46,560 nucleotides of DNA, taken from the NCBI GenBank assembly GCA_002474345.1, contig DKQD01000060.1, positions 40,980 through 87,539 of the forward strand, read 5' to 3'. Source of the DNA: Bacteriovoracaceae bacterium UBA7317. Its GTDB lineage: Bacteria; Bdellovibrionota; Bacteriovoracia; Bacteriovoracales; Bacteriovoracaceae. This document shows positions 8,137 to 17,645 of the stretch, in pieces. The notes below the pieces were generated by a model. That model did not search any database and was not told where the DNA came from. It worked only from the letters and a program-made list of their open reading frames with translations. The stretch's first letter is position 1. Every line of letters begins with the position of its first letter. The translations under genes were made by a program, and so were the position numbers.

Positions 8137-9507
8137 CTAAAAAAAGAATCCTAGTAATCCTTTTAAATCCTCATCATTAAACTTTAAGCCAGCACTTACT
8201 GTTGCACTTCTTTCATCATTAAAAATATCATCGAATGTTGCTTTTCCATAAATGACGTTCCACATTTGGGTCTCTGATGAGAGTCTCAAATTAGCTCCTT
8301 TAGACTCACTATAATCAAAAACTTCCATAGAAAACTTTGAACCCCAATCACTTCTGAGATAATCAACGCCTACTCCACCGGTAGATTCAATCACGCCTCC
8401 TCTAAAAACCCAGTTCTGAATCTTCCTGCCAAGCATTGCATTAATCTTAAATGTATTTTTATCGACAGACTTTGTAACCGTTTCTGAAGCAACACCATCG
8501 GTAACTACAGTCTTTTTTGTTTCTTTCTCTATTCCTTCTTTGCTCGTTGTTACACCAAGTTCATATAACCTTTCAGGGGAAGAAAATACCCTCAATTTTA
8601 ACGATGATAAAGAGCCCTCTGTTGTATCAACTCCACTAAACAAGGATAGCTCTGTTCGGATGGAATCGACTCTACTTACAAGCTTATTAACTGAGGAAAT
8701 AGCTTCTTTAACTTCATCAGCCAATTCTCCATCCCTTAAAAGAGAACCAAATGTTCCTTTTCCTTCTTTTACATCAGAAATTATTTCCTTCATATCAGTT
8801 GATAAATTTTCTAAATGACCCATTGTGTTTTTAATTTTTACTATGGTGTTACCTACATTCTTACTGTTAATTGAGCTTTTTAAATCACTAGAAAGACTTT
8901 CAAAGTTTGAGACTGCATTAGAAAGGCTTCCCTTATTGTTAACAAGAATCTCTTTTAGATTCTCTGCAACCTCTCTAGCATTTATTGTCAAACCACGAAA
9001 GTTACTTATCATTAACTTTAATTCCGAATCCCCTTCTTTAGAGATTAACCCTTCTTTCAAGGCTCCTATTAAATCCTTCACATCTCCTAAAATAGTTGAT
9101 GTATCTTTTAGTATATTTTCAATTCCTGCTTTATCAGCTGCTATAACAAAACCATTCTCTTCTAAGCGAGGCTTTCCCCTCACGACTTTTATTTCTAAAT
9201 ATTTATCACCGAGAAAACCAACCGATTTAACAATTAGACTTGATCCTTCGGTGACTTTAATTCTTTTTAAAATTCGAAAAGTAACGAGAGCACTATTTCC
9301 ATGAAGTTCAATTTTCTTTATCTTTCCTGCCGTTATACCTGCTATTTTGATTGGAGTTTTAGGGAAAATTCCTGAAGCATCTTTTAAAATCGTTCGATAA
9401 TTAATGTATTCACCAAAGCCAGACTGAAAAGATGTTATTTTAAGTGACATAAAGACAATCGATGCCATTGTGAGTAATGCAAGAATACCTACCTTCAATT
9501 CACTCAT
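8137..9507 (-). CDS. mlaD: MCE-domain lipid-transport protein (MlaD family) with extra C-terminal domain
   Basis: 456 residues. One N-terminal membrane anchor (residues 5-25), then an MCE domain at roughly 35-120 with [21 protein letters not shown] and [14 protein letters not shown] long helical region of about 150 residues follows, as in MCE proteins that form tubes. The last 110 residues are strand-like: [36 protein letters not shown], ending LLGFFF. MlaD hexamers carry phospholipids between inner and outer membranes. E. coli MlaD has only about 180 residues; the longer form is common outside enterics. It overlaps mlaF by 4 bases and completes an mlaE-mlaF-mlaD set. Confidence 0.9.
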   Translation of the reverse strand: MSELKVGILALLTMASIVFMSLKITSFQSGFGEYINYRTILKDASGIFPKTPIKIAGITAGKIKKIELHGNSALVTFRILKRIKVTEGSSLIVKSVGFLGDKYLEIKVVRGKPRLEENGFVIAADKAGIENILKDTSTILGDVKDLIGALKEGLISKEGDSELKLMISNFRGLTINAREVAENLKEILVNNKGSLSNAVSNFESLSSDLKSSINSKNVGNTIVKIKNTMGHLENLSTDMKEIISDVKEGKGTFGSLLRDGELADEVKEAISSVNKLVSRVDSIRTELSLFSGVDTTEGSLSSLKLRVFSSPERLYELGVTTSKEGIEKETKKTVVTDGVASETVTKSVDKNTFKINAMLGRKIQNWVFRGGVIESTGGVGVDYLRSDWGSKFSMEVFDYSESKGANLRLSSETQMWNVIYGKATFDDIFNDERSATVSAGLKFNDEDLKGLLGFFF

Positions 9508-10259
9508 AAAGCTAAAAATTCCTGGACTAGTTTATTTTGCGAATTCACAAAATCTTTAACAGGAAGAAACTCTACAATTTTACCATGGTCTAAAAAAGCC
9601 ACAAAGTCGGAAATTTCTAATGTAACCTTTACATCATGGGATATTATTATTGATGTCATCCCTCTATCTACATTTTTCCTATAGGTATTTAATATAAGAT
9701 CATTGACCATTTTAGTTGTTATAGGGTCTAAACCGGTAGTTGGTTCATCATAAAGCATTATATCCGGACCCAATGCCAAGGCCCTAGCTAAACCAACTCT
9801 TTTCCTCATACCTCCAGAGAGTTCAGAAGGTAACTTAAAAAAAGAGTCAACCTTAATCCCAACAGATTCAAGGAGGCCATAAACTTTTTCTTCCACCTCG
9901 TCCTCACTTAAATCTGTAAATTCATTTAAGGGAAAAGCAACATTTTCATAAGCGCTTAGAGAGTCAAACAAAGCTGCATATTGGAATAACATACCAAAAT
10001 GCCTTCTAAATTTTTTCAACTCAAACTCGGACAAATCATTTAAGTTTTTACCAAGAACAAATACCGAACCATAAGTCGGTTTTAAAAGACCCAAAATATG
10101 CTTTAACAAAGTAGATTTACCAGCACCAGAAAAGCCAAGAATTGTTGTTATTTTATTTTTTGGTATTCCAAAGGATAAGTTGTTTAATATAGTTTGACCT
10201 CCCAATATAGTTGTTAGACCTTTTATATCAACTGCTTTTTCCTCTTCGAAGTAATCCAT
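9504..10259 (-). CDS. mlaF: phospholipid-transport ABC ATPase MlaF
   Basis: 251-residue ABC ATPase with all motifs: Walker [11 protein letters not shown]-loop [11 protein letters not shown], signature [16 protein letters not shown], Walker [14 protein letters not shown] and the switch His in IIISHDV. The LSGGMRKR signature is typical of the Mla/Mkl subfamily. It powers the MlaE permease and MlaD for intermembrane phospholipid transport. It sits 10 bases after mlaE and overlaps mlaD by 4 bases. MlaB and MlaC genes are not next to it. Confidence 0.95.
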   Translation of the reverse strand: MDYFEEEKAVDIKGLTTILGGQTILNNLSFGIPKNKITTILGFSGAGKSTLLKHILGLLKPTYGSVFVLGKNLNDLSEFELKKFRRHFGMLFQYAALFDSLSAYENVAFPLNEFTDLSEDEVEEKVYGLLESVGIKVDSFFKLPSELSGGMRKRVGLARALALGPDIMLYDEPTTGLDPITTKMVNDLILNTYRKNVDRGMTSIIISHDVKVTLEISDFVAFLDHGKIVEFLPVKDFVNSQNKLVQEFLAL

Positions 10260-10269
10260 AAAATCCTTT

Positions 10270-11076
10270 TCACCCCCCCATAAATTGAACCAAAAAACTT
10301 GTCAAAATATAATCTAAGATTAATACCGAAATCATTCCCCAAACGACGGCTTGGTTAGTTGCTTTACCTACTCCAGCAGCTCCTTTTTCCACCTTAAAAC
10401 CAAAATAGGTCCCTATGACTGAAATGATAAAACCAAAAAAAAATGATTTTATTAAGCCTTGCCCAATATCTTCCACAAACATCCACTTTCCAAGTTTGGA
10501 AAAATAAATTGTTCCATCTATCATTAAAGCCTTCGTTCCAACAAAGTAAGAACCTACATTTCCAACGAATAAAAAAATGCTCGAAAGCATCGGAAGACAA
10601 AGAGATGCTGCTATTATTCTTGGAACTGCAAGATACTGAAAACTACTTATTCCCATGACTTCCAAAGCATCTAGCTGCTCCGTAACCTTCATGCTTCCTA
10701 TATGTGCAGCCATTGCTGAGCCAGATCTTCCAGCGACAATTAATCCTGATAAAACAGGTGCAAGCTCCTTTGCTAATGATAATGCAACAACAGGACCAAC
10801 AAGAGAATCTACAGATATAAGCCTAAATCCAAAATAAGTCTGATAAGCCATTACCATTCCTGTAAAAGCCCCTGAAAGAGCAATAATAAAAAGGCTCTTA
10901 TTTCCAATATCATATAATTGAGAAACCAACTCTTTTAACCGAAAAGGGTTCTTAGGAAGCCAATAAAAGAACCTAAAAATAAAATTAATTATCCTCCCCA
11001 AACCGCTCAGGCCATTGATTAAAGAAAAACCAATTTGTTCAACAGTTGAGGAAAAAAATTTATAAATCTTGTTCAT
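10270..11076 (-). CDS. mlaE: phospholipid-transport permease MlaE
   Basis: 268-residue inner-membrane permease of the MlaE/YrbE family. It has about five membrane segments. The conserved block [20 protein letters not shown], followed by [20 protein letters not shown], contains the EQxDAL coupling motif that contacts the ATPase. Together with MlaF and MlaD it moves phospholipids and helps keep outer-membrane lipid asymmetry. Located between alr and mlaF with short spacers in one direction, so it is probably co-transcribed with them. Confidence 0.94.
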   Translation of the reverse strand: MNKIYKFFSSTVEQIGFSLINGLSGLGRIINFIFRFFYWLPKNPFRLKELVSQLYDIGNKSLFIIALSGAFTGMVMAYQTYFGFRLISVDSLVGPVVALSLAKELAPVLSGLIVAGRSGSAMAAHIGSMKVTEQLDALEVMGISSFQYLAVPRIIAASLCLPMLSSIFLFVGNVGSYFVGTKALMIDGTIYFSKLGKWMFVEDIGQGLIKSFFFGFIISVIGTYFGFKVEKGAAGVGKATNQAVVWGMISVLILDYILTSFLVQFMGG

Positions 11077-11109
11077 ACAACCCAGATAGTCTTCTAATAA
11101 CTATTTAAA

Positions 11110-12246
11110 CTACTGAGTTAGATTATAAACTCTAGGTATCCTTGGAGAAAGCTGACAAAATAATTCATAAGGAATCCGTTTTAGCTCATCAGAAAGGTCA
11201 AGTAACTCAGAAGAATCTTCTCCCCATATCCTAAATGTTTCTCCAACATGAACATCATTTTTAAGAGATGGTGGAAACAAAATATGTGCCATATCCATAC
11301 TAATTCGACCAACAACCCTGGCAGGGCGACCTTTAAAAGAAAAAGTTGCTCCTTGATAAGAACTTAAAAAGCCATCTCCATAACCAATTGAAACAATACC
11401 AACTAAACCATCTTCGGGGCAAGGAATTGCACCATAACCAAGAGGATCACCTTTTTTTACATTAAAAGTTGAAATAATTGTTGTTTCTAAACTCGATATA
11501 TTTTTTCCTTTCCATAAACTTTTTTCCCTAAAGTCGCTTGAAAGACTCGAAGGACCATAAAGAATTAAGCCAGGTCGAACGTGGCTTTCTTCAAGTCCGA
11601 ATTTCTGCTCAATGGCACCAGAGTTTGAAATGGAACTTTTTTCAACTGTTATTCCATTATCTCTAAATATTTTTTTAAGCTCTTTAAAAACCCTAAATTG
11701 GTTATTGGTTTTTTTTACTTTATTAATAGATAAAAAAGATGAAGAGAAATGGGACATAAGATGAGATATGTGGGTCCTATTATATTTTTTAAGAAGACCA
11801 ATAGACTTTTCCAAATCCTTATCAGAAATACCAAGACGGTTCATACCTGTGTTATATTTTAAAACCAAAGGAATGTGATTATAACTTCTATTTTCTAGGA
11901 AAGTTTTTAAATCTTCTAACCTAGATAAAACAGGCGTAATCCGTCTACTTCTGTAAATATTCCAATTCACCCCTAGGTCCAACTGGATATCTGAGAAAAC
12001 GTAGACCTCAAATTCACAATTGCTTAGGGAATCTCGTAGATAAGCTCCCTCCTCAATTGTGGCCACACCAAACTCTTTTATACCGAGAACCTTATTAGCG
12101 TATTGAACAATCGGAACCATTCCGTGGCCATAAGCATTAGCTTTAACCATAAATAGGATTTCATTTTTAGGAACCAAAGTTTTAAGAAAACTAAAATTTT
12201 CACCCAAAACATTAAAATCAACACAAAGTCTTGTTCTATACCTCAT
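11110..12246 (-). CDS. alr: alanine racemase
   Basis: 378 residues, normal length. The PLP Schiff-base Lys is K35 in FMVKANAYGHGMVP. The second catalytic base Tyr is Y289 in SIGYGDGF. HVRPGLILYG and GRISMD are further family motifs. It converts L-Ala to D-Ala for peptidoglycan. Lies between a receiver-domain protein gene and mlaE in a long minus-strand run, so cell-wall and outer-membrane functions are grouped. Confidence 0.96.
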   Translation of the reverse strand: MRYRTRLCVDFNVLGENFSFLKTLVPKNEILFMVKANAYGHGMVPIVQYANKVLGIKEFGVATIEEGAYLRDSLSNCEFEVYVFSDIQLDLGVNWNIYRSRRITPVLSRLEDLKTFLENRSYNHIPLVLKYNTGMNRLGISDKDLEKSIGLLKKYNRTHISHLMSHFSSSFLSINKVKKTNNQFRVFKELKKIFRDNGITVEKSSISNSGAIEQKFGLEESHVRPGLILYGPSSLSSDFREKSLWKGKNISSLETTIISTFNVKKGDPLGYGAIPCPEDGLVGIVSIGYGDGFLSSYQGATFSFKGRPARVVGRISMDMAHILFPPSLKNDVHVGETFRIWGEDSSELLDLSDELKRIPYELFCQLSPRIPRVYNLTQ

Positions 12247-12264
12247 CGGAAATTAAAGCCTCCT

Positions 12265-13677
12265 CTATAGAAATTCACTGGGCTTAAAAAAACGTCCAGG
12301 TTGCTCCCTTTCACGATTTTTTATGCGGTGATTTTTTATGTAGTTTTTGCCAAAAACGTTAAAATTTAATTTTGGCTTTTCAAAAGAAATAAACTCTCCG
12401 CTGTTATTAAAACAATAACGCCGGTAAGGAAACGAGCTTATAACATCCTCTAAAACCTTTATTAATTCTTCTTTCTTATCTTCACTTGTTAAAAAGTATA
12501 CCCTAATATTTGAATCAAAAGAATACTTTAAAGTACCATTGAAATCTCTTTTCACTTCACCAATAAAATCTCTTATAAAATTTTCCCACTCAAGAGAATT
12601 ATCAATTTTATCATTAACAAGAGAGTTTAGAAATACAGTAAAATCAATGCAGATATTCTCACCTCCCTTTTTCTCAACTAAAGATAGAAACGACCAAAAA
12701 TTTAAAGACTGACTTTCTATTTTATTTAATTCTTTTATGGACTTAATACAGAATTTCAAAAAGTAAGAGCCTAGAAATTTCTCAAAAAAAGCAAAGTCGA
12801 ATTTATTATACCAAGTCTTATCGTTAAGACTTAAGAAAATAATTTTTTGACCTTTATTATTTTCATCTTTAATAACCAAAGATACAAAATCATTATCAAA
12901 AATTTCTGATGCGACCTGGACACTCATTTTTTGTGAAGCAATATTTATATAATCCAAACCTTCATTTGAGCCCCATAAACTAGGCAATTTTATATATTTT
13001 TTGAAGTTAAAAAGTTCAGGCGAATCAATTTTTTTTGAAACACTTCCAACTTCATAAAAGGAATAACCTTTAATAAATTCTATCTTTTCAAATATTTTCG
13101 CACAGGACTTTAGAAACGAATCATCAATTTCTGAAGAAAAGCTGTTACAAATTTCCTTTAACCTTCTTGTAAAAAAATCTGACTCTCCTAATTCTTCTAC
13201 CCTCTTCGATAATTTTAAAAACTTTTCATCATTTTCTTTCTTCAAAAAAGCGTTCTCTTCATTCAATTTAGTAAAATTATTCAACCTTTTAAGAACAGCT
13301 TTAACCTGCCCAGTTGTATGTTTAGAGAGCTTTATTAACCCTAAGTTTAAAATCTCATAGGTTGAAAATAAAAGAGGTTCCGTATCTTTTGAGTAAACAA
13401 AACATAATGGCAGTTTACTTGCTTTAACGAGGGGGTGATCTTTTAATATGAGTTTCTCCTGAGTCATCAGCCGTATATCAAAAATAGTTAAAGTAGGCGC
13501 TCCGCTTTTTAAAGACTCATGCCAAAAGTCTTCAAGGCTTTCAAAAATACATGGAGCAATACCAATCTTTTTAAAAATTAACGAAAACTCTCTTAATACT
13601 TCCTTGTCATTGGAACAAATCGAAATAACTTTTTCGCCCAACCATTTTTGGGTCAATCCCTGACCGATGTTAGTCAC
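12265..13677 (-). CDS. orphan receiver-like protein with coiled coil and unknown output domain
   Basis: 470 residues. Residues about 15-120 resemble a response-regulator receiver: acidic SND near the start, TLTIFDIRLM with possible phospho-acceptor D67, and LGLIKLSKHT where the conserved Lys would be. Residues about 120-160 form a charged coiled coil (LNEENAFLKKENDEKFLKLS). The remaining 300 residues match no family I know; a degenerate sensor (GAF/PAS) followed by a cyclase-like fold is conceivable, but no GGDEF, EAL or HTH motif is visible. It overlaps aroK by 4 bases (ATGA). No histidine kinase is nearby. The receiver call is moderate and the function unknown. Confidence 0.6.
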   Translation of the reverse strand: MTNIGQGLTQKWLGEKVISICSNDKEVLREFSLIFKKIGIAPCIFESLEDFWHESLKSGAPTLTIFDIRLMTQEKLILKDHPLVKASKLPLCFVYSKDTEPLLFSTYEILNLGLIKLSKHTTGQVKAVLKRLNNFTKLNEENAFLKKENDEKFLKLSKRVEELGESDFFTRRLKEICNSFSSEIDDSFLKSCAKIFEKIEFIKGYSFYEVGSVSKKIDSPELFNFKKYIKLPSLWGSNEGLDYINIASQKMSVQVASEIFDNDFVSLVIKDENNKGQKIIFLSLNDKTWYNKFDFAFFEKFLGSYFLKFCIKSIKELNKIESQSLNFWSFLSLVEKKGGENICIDFTVFLNSLVNDKIDNSLEWENFIRDFIGEVKRDFNGTLKYSFDSNIRVYFLTSEDKKEELIKVLEDVISSFPYRRYCFNNSGEFISFEKPKLNFNVFGKNYIKNHRIKNREREQPGRFFKPSEFL

Positions 13678-14225
13678 ATTACTCTCCTTTTTCTCTCATG
13701 AACTAGGTCAATTAAACCGTCGAGGTCCTTAATTTTTTCTAAGTCATCTGTTGAGATAGTTATATGAGACTTCTCATAAAGAGACTTTCTCTCTAAATAA
13801 AGTTTATGGATAAAGCCCTTTCCTTTCTTTAAAAGAGGTCTTCTTCCAACTCCATCCCTTGAAATCCTTTCAAAACACTTTTCAAAAGAAGTTTCAAGCC
13901 AAATAAGGACTGATTTGTCAGTTGAATTAATAAGTTTCAAAGACTCTTCATTCAAGCTTCCTCCCCCCAAAGAGAGAACACAAAAACCCTTATTCTTTTT
14001 TGCTTTGTCTAAAAACTCTTTGAGGCATAAAAACTCTTTTTCCCTAAAAAAGTCCCACCCCTTTTCTTCAATTAGATCACTTAAGCTACTTTCATCAGAT
14101 CCAAATTTATCTAACACCACCTTATCAAGGTCAGAAAATACCCCTTTACCTCCTGAATTCTTGTGGAGGAAGTCCATTAAGAAGGATTTCCCACAACCCA
14201 TAAAACCACAAAGCAAAATGATCAA
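13674..14225 (-). CDS. aroK: shikimate kinase
   Basis: About 183 residues; it phosphorylates shikimate at O3 with ATP in aromatic amino-acid synthesis. Motifs: Walker A LCGFMGCGKSF, DLD (shikimate/Mg), GWDFFREKEFLCL corresponding to the conserved FRxxE, LGGGS and GRRPLL (lid). I chose the TTG at 14225, preceded by GGAGG 5 bases away, because it begins just before the P-loop as in other family members. A longer frame from a TTG at 14300 would add 25 residues rich in Lys/Cys without family support. First gene of the long minus-strand run. Confidence 0.88.
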   Translation of the reverse strand: MIILLCGFMGCGKSFLMDFLHKNSGGKGVFSDLDKVVLDKFGSDESSLSDLIEEKGWDFFREKEFLCLKEFLDKAKKNKGFCVLSLGGGSLNEESLKLINSTDKSVLIWLETSFEKCFERISRDGVGRRPLLKKGKGFIHKLYLERKSLYEKSHITISTDDLEKIKDLDGLIDLVHERKRRVM

Positions 14226-14359
14226 TACATCCTCCAAAATGATTATATCTTTTTCACAACAATTCTTCTTCCTCAATTTATTATGTACTTCTAAGGGCAA
14301 TTAATATAATCCTTAGCTGACTTAACGCCACATTTAACGCACAACAACAAAGACTTAAA

Positions 14360-14953
14360 ATGAACAAAAATGCCACTCTTCCCCTTATAAAGCTAACCGA
14401 TGGAATACTAAAGGTAGACAAACTCAACTTTAATAAGCCCTTAGAGCTCCAAATTCGTCCTAATGAGCAGCCTTGGCTAGATAAGATACTATACGACCTT
14501 ATCCAGGAAAATAACTCTAGTAATAGTAAAGGGGGTGAAAATAATGAAGGGGAACTTCTACTAGGTATACATATAGAGAAAAAACATTCCACAAGGCTGG
14601 ATGATTATATTTTAATCAAAGGTAAAATAGAAGTAGCTTATCCAGCAGAGTGCGTCAGGTGCCTTATTCCTACGTCGCAAAGTATATCCTGCGAGTTTAG
14701 CTCATGCTTCATTAAAAGCTCCTTTGAAAAAAGTCCAGAGTACAAAGACTCAACAGAGATATATATTCACTCAGAGGATAGAGACCTTCACTTCTATAAA
14801 GGGCACGAAATTGATGTTAAAGGGGTGATTTTAGAGGAAATTTATGTAAATAAAAATCATTTTCCTCTACACGACCCTGACTGTAAGGGGCTATGCTCTA
14901 CTTGTGGCGAGAACCTTAACGAGAGTGACTGTGGGCACAAACAAGACGCCTAG
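14360..14953 (+). CDS. YceD/DUF177 family protein
   Basis: 197 residues with the DUF177 signature: GKIEVAYPAECVRCLIPTSQ in the middle and DPDCKGLCSTCGENLN plus a last Cys near the end, where the paired Cys may bind metal. This family sits just upstream of rpmF in most bacteria and is linked to 23S rRNA/L32 biogenesis. Here rpmF starts 107 bases downstream in the same direction, which supports the call. Residues 1-90 are less conserved. Confidence 0.9.
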   Translation: MNKNATLPLIKLTDGILKVDKLNFNKPLELQIRPNEQPWLDKILYDLIQENNSSNSKGGENNEGELLLGIHIEKKHSTRLDDYILIKGKIEVAYPAECVRCLIPTSQSISCEFSSCFIKSSFEKSPEYKDSTEIYIHSEDRDLHFYKGHEIDVKGVILEEIYVNKNHFPLHDPDCKGLCSTCGENLNESDCGHKQDA

Positions 14954-15059
14954 CAAGAAAAGGGTTCTAAATTAACTATTTTACTTGTCTTCTTATTAAT
15001 TATAACGTATCTCGTTCGTTCAGTAATCTCGAATTGAAAACAGATAGTCGGAGTGACAA

Positions 15060-15275
15060 ATGGCAGTACCTAAGAAAGCAACCAGTGTTTCACGTAAAGG
15101 AAAAAGAAGAGCTGGTCAACACCATAAGCTATACAGAAAGTTTCCTACATTGTGCTCAAATTGTGGCACACTGACTCTTCCTCACAAAATGTGTGCATCT
15201 TGTGGTGTGTATAAAGGCAATGAAATCATCGAGCTAAAAAATGATGATGAAAATACAGAAGAAACTGAAGCCTAG
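15060..15275 (+). CDS. rpmF: 50S ribosomal protein L32
   Basis: 71 residues starting MAVPKKATSVSRKGKRRAGQ, the diagnostic L32 N-terminus. A zinc-type Cys set CSNCG and CASCG is intact, so this is the zinc-binding (C+) form. The C-terminus has an acidic tail (DDENTEETEA), longer than usual. Follows the DUF177 gene as in most bacteria. A terminator lies about 100 bases downstream. Confidence 0.97.
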   Translation: MAVPKKATSVSRKGKRRAGQHHKLYRKFPTLCSNCGTLTLPHKMCASCGVYKGNEIIELKNDDENTEETEA

Positions 15276-15370
15276 TTAGTAAGAAACTTTAATTTTTTTA
15301 CTTTTAATTTTACCTAAAGGAACTTTAAGGAATAAGTTTATCCTTTAGGACTACTCGTTTATTATTTTTG

Positions 15371-15410
15371 AACCTGTGAGACTCATCCTTGATCTTACAG
15401 GTTTTTTTTT
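15371..15410 (+). terminator. Rho-independent terminator after rpmF
   Basis: AACCTGTGAG (15371-15380) pairs with CTTACAGGTT (15394-15403) with one G-U pair, followed by nine T to 15410. The gene-free stretch 15276-15609 holds this terminator, an upstream 9-bp inverted repeat (15313-15321 with 15341-15349) and the fabD promoter/operator region. Confidence 0.85.
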
Positions 15411-15494
15411 ACTTAATTCGGAAGATGATAGGGAGGCCTCCATGAATTATACCAAAAAGCAAAGCTACCCACCTTTTTCAAAAAGAATCCCCTA

Positions 15495-15546
15495 TAGTCA
15501 TTAATTTCTTCAAACAACTATAAAAATGCGAGTTTGATCGAAACTC
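15495..15546 (+). promoter_or_regulatory. fabD promoter with palindromic operator-like element
   Basis: A TATAAA -10 box (15519-15524) with a weak -35 (TAGTCA at 15495) is followed at the expected transcription start by the perfect inverted repeat GAGTTT-GATCG-AAACTC (15530-15546). The position over +1 is that of a repressor site. It resembles operators of fatty-acid regulators such as FabT (TTTGA...TCAAA half-sites), but no regulator gene is present, so its identity is open. Confidence 0.5.
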
Positions 15547-15609
15547 AAAATTATACGAAGTAATTATAAATTTAAGAAATACGTTCAACATAATATAAAA
15601 GGAAACATC

Positions 15610-16566
15610 ATGAAGTTTACATCAGTCACTCTTCTTTTCCCAGGGCAGGGATCTCAATATGTTGGAATGGGAAGAGCTTTAGAAGGGAAAAAAAGCTTTA
15701 ACCTTCTTCCTTTTGCCGACAAAGTTCTTGGGTACTCTCTATCAAAAATCATGTTGGAAGGGCCTGAAGACCAGTTAGCGCTTACAGAAAACACTCAACC
15801 TGCAATAGTAAGCTACTCACTAGCTCTGTTTAATGAGTTAACAGAGTTTTTAAAGGACAAGTCTATTCCAATTGAAGCCTGTCTTGGACACTCAGTAGGG
15901 GAATATGCCGCCCTAGTTGCTTGCGGAGCAATATCGACAGAGGATGCTATAAAGGCAGTACACCATCGTGGAAAGTTCATGCAACAAGCAGTTCCAGTAG
16001 GAAAAGGGAAAATGATCGCACTTCTTAAAGTTCCGGAGGGTACTGTCCTCAAAGCCTGTGAAGCTGCTTCCAATAAAGAGGAAAGGGTGATGGCTGCCAA
16101 TTTTAACGAACCAAATCAAATTGTTATCTCAGGTCATTCAGAAGCAGCACTAAGGGTCGTCAAGTGGTTGGAAGAAAATTATGAAAGCCCTTTTCGATCT
16201 GTTGAGCTAAAAGTTTCAGCTCCTTTCCATTCCTCTCTAATGAAACCTGCAAAAGACAAACTTCAGGACTTCTTTCAAAATATTTCATTTACATCCAATA
16301 AGCTTCCCTACATTGCCAACATAGACTCAAAAAAATATCCTGTTGAAACTCCAGGTGAAGTCATACAGAATAACCTAATCAATCAGGTGCAGGGAAGCGT
16401 GCTTTGGACCCAAAGTATGCAAAAAATCCCAGAAACCTCATTATGTATAGAAGTAGGCCCAGGAAAAGTATTAACAGGCCTTGGCAGAAAAATAAATAGG
16501 TCCTTGAAAGTTGTCCCTCTCGATACAGAGGATGCTTTCAGTAAACTAGAGGAGCTTTTATCATGA
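15610..16566 (+). CDS. fabD: malonyl-CoA-ACP transacylase
   Basis: 318 residues. Catalytic Ser S95 lies in CLGHSVGEYAAL and the catalytic His is H207 in APFHSSLM. The N-terminal PGQGSQYVGMG forms the oxyanion hole. It loads malonyl groups onto ACP for fatty-acid elongation. The start ATG follows AAAAGGAAA. The last bases overlap fabG (ATGA), so both are coupled. In many bacteria plsX and fabH stand between rpmF and fabD; neither is present here. Confidence 0.97.
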   Translation: MKFTSVTLLFPGQGSQYVGMGRALEGKKSFNLLPFADKVLGYSLSKIMLEGPEDQLALTENTQPAIVSYSLALFNELTEFLKDKSIPIEACLGHSVGEYAALVACGAISTEDAIKAVHHRGKFMQQAVPVGKGKMIALLKVPEGTVLKACEAASNKEERVMAANFNEPNQIVISGHSEAALRVVKWLEENYESPFRSVELKVSAPFHSSLMKPAKDKLQDFFQNISFTSNKLPYIANIDSKKYPVETPGEVIQNNLINQVQGSVLWTQSMQKIPETSLCIEVGPGKVLTGLGRKINRSLKVVPLDTEDAFSKLEELLS

Positions 16567-17327
16567 TCATACAATACCCAGACCTTAAAAATAAAATTAT
16601 TCTTGTAACAGGTGCAACGAGGGGAATTGGAAAGACAGTTGCTGAATCCCTAGCAACACAGGGGGCTCATTTAGTTTTTAATTACAGAGCTGGAAAAGAA
16701 GACGTTGCTGACAAGTTCAAAAAAAAGCTCATGGAAATGGGAGCTGAAAAAGCAACTCCTCTTTTGTTTGATATAACCAACACTGCTGAAATGAAGGATG
16801 CCCTGACCTCTTTCTCAAAAGAGTTTGGAAGTATTTCGGGTCTGGTGAACAATGCAGGTGTATCAAAAGACCAGCTTATCCTTCGCCTAAAAGAAGAAGA
16901 TCTTGACCAAATAATTGACACAAATCTAAAAGGAACCCTTCTTTTAACGTCAATTCTTTCCAGACAGTTTTTAAAAGCTGAAAATGTCTCAGTCGTAAAC
17001 TTAAGCTCCGTTGTGGGCCTAATGGGAAATACTTCCCAAAGCGCATACTCTGCGTCAAAGGCTGGAGTTCTTGGTTTTACAAAAACTTACGCGAAAGAAT
17101 TAGCCTCAAAAGGAGTTAGGTGCAATGCTATTTGTCCTGGATTTATTCAAACGGATATGACAGAAGGGCTTGATGATAAGGCCAAAGAGGCGTATCTTTC
17201 ATCAATACCGCTCTCTAGGTTTGGAAAAACTGAGGAAGTGGCGAATCTTGTCAGCTTCCTTCTAAGCCAGGCATCCTCCTATATCACGGGAGAAATTATA
17301 AAAGTTGACGGTGGATTATATATTTAA
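16563..17327 (+). CDS. fabG: 3-oxoacyl-ACP reductase
   Basis: 254-residue short-chain dehydrogenase: NADPH motif VTGATRGIGKTVAE, NNAG, N121, catalytic Ser in NLSSVVGLMGN, Y162 and K166 in AYSASKAGV, and the ICPGFIQTDMT segment that is typical of FabG. It reduces 3-ketoacyl-ACP. It is between fabD and acpP, which settles it as FabG rather than a general SDR. Confidence 0.95.
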   Translation: MIIQYPDLKNKIILVTGATRGIGKTVAESLATQGAHLVFNYRAGKEDVADKFKKKLMEMGAEKATPLLFDITNTAEMKDALTSFSKEFGSISGLVNNAGVSKDQLILRLKEEDLDQIIDTNLKGTLLLTSILSRQFLKAENVSVVNLSSVVGLMGNTSQSAYSASKAGVLGFTKTYAKELASKGVRCNAICPGFIQTDMTEGLDDKAKEAYLSSIPLSRFGKTEEVANLVSFLLSQASSYITGEIIKVDGGLYI

Positions 17328-17381
17328 ACTAATAACTTAATATTAATAGATTAAGAAACTTAAAACACGAGGAGATTTAAA

Positions 17382-17609
17382 ATGACAGAAGAAAAAGTAA
17401 TGAAGTTGATTAGCGATGCTACAAAAGTTGAGTTATCAAAAATTAAACCTGAAACAAGCTTCGTAGAAGATCTTAACCTTGACTCTCTAGACATCGTTGA
17501 ACTTATGATGAAGTTTGAAGATGACTTTGGCGTAGAAATCCCAGAAGAGGATGCTGAAACGCTTAAGACAGTTAAAGATGTTGTTACTTACCTTGGTACA
17601 AAACAATAG
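17382..17609 (+). CDS. acpP: acyl carrier protein
   Basis: 75-residue acidic four-helix protein with the phosphopantetheine Ser S35 in DLNLDSLDIVELMM and the family ending FGVEIPEEDAETLKTVKDVV. Ribosome site GAGGAG with ideal spacing suggests strong translation. A terminator hairpin follows directly, so the gene may be expressed at higher levels than fabF. Confidence 0.98.
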   Translation: MTEEKVMKLISDATKVELSKIKPETSFVEDLNLDSLDIVELMMKFEDDFGVEIPEEDAETLKTVKDVVTYLGTKQ

Positions 17610-17645
17610 TTTTAATGGTTCTTCATTATTAGGTATAACATGATG

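Noticed and set aside
8540..9304. Long plus-strand open frames opposite mlaD
   Set aside because: They are antisense shadows of a well-supported gene, with Ser/Leu/Phe-rich nonsense composition and no ribosome sites.
12265..13677. GGDEF diguanylate cyclase output domain in the receiver protein
   Set aside because: The C-terminal part has no GG(D/E)EF or RxxD motif, so I left the output domain unnamed.
15313..15349. Inverted repeat CCTAAAGGA ... TCCTTTAGG after rpmF as a terminator
   Set aside because: No T-run follows and the loop is 19 bases. The real terminator is the hairpin at 15371-15410.
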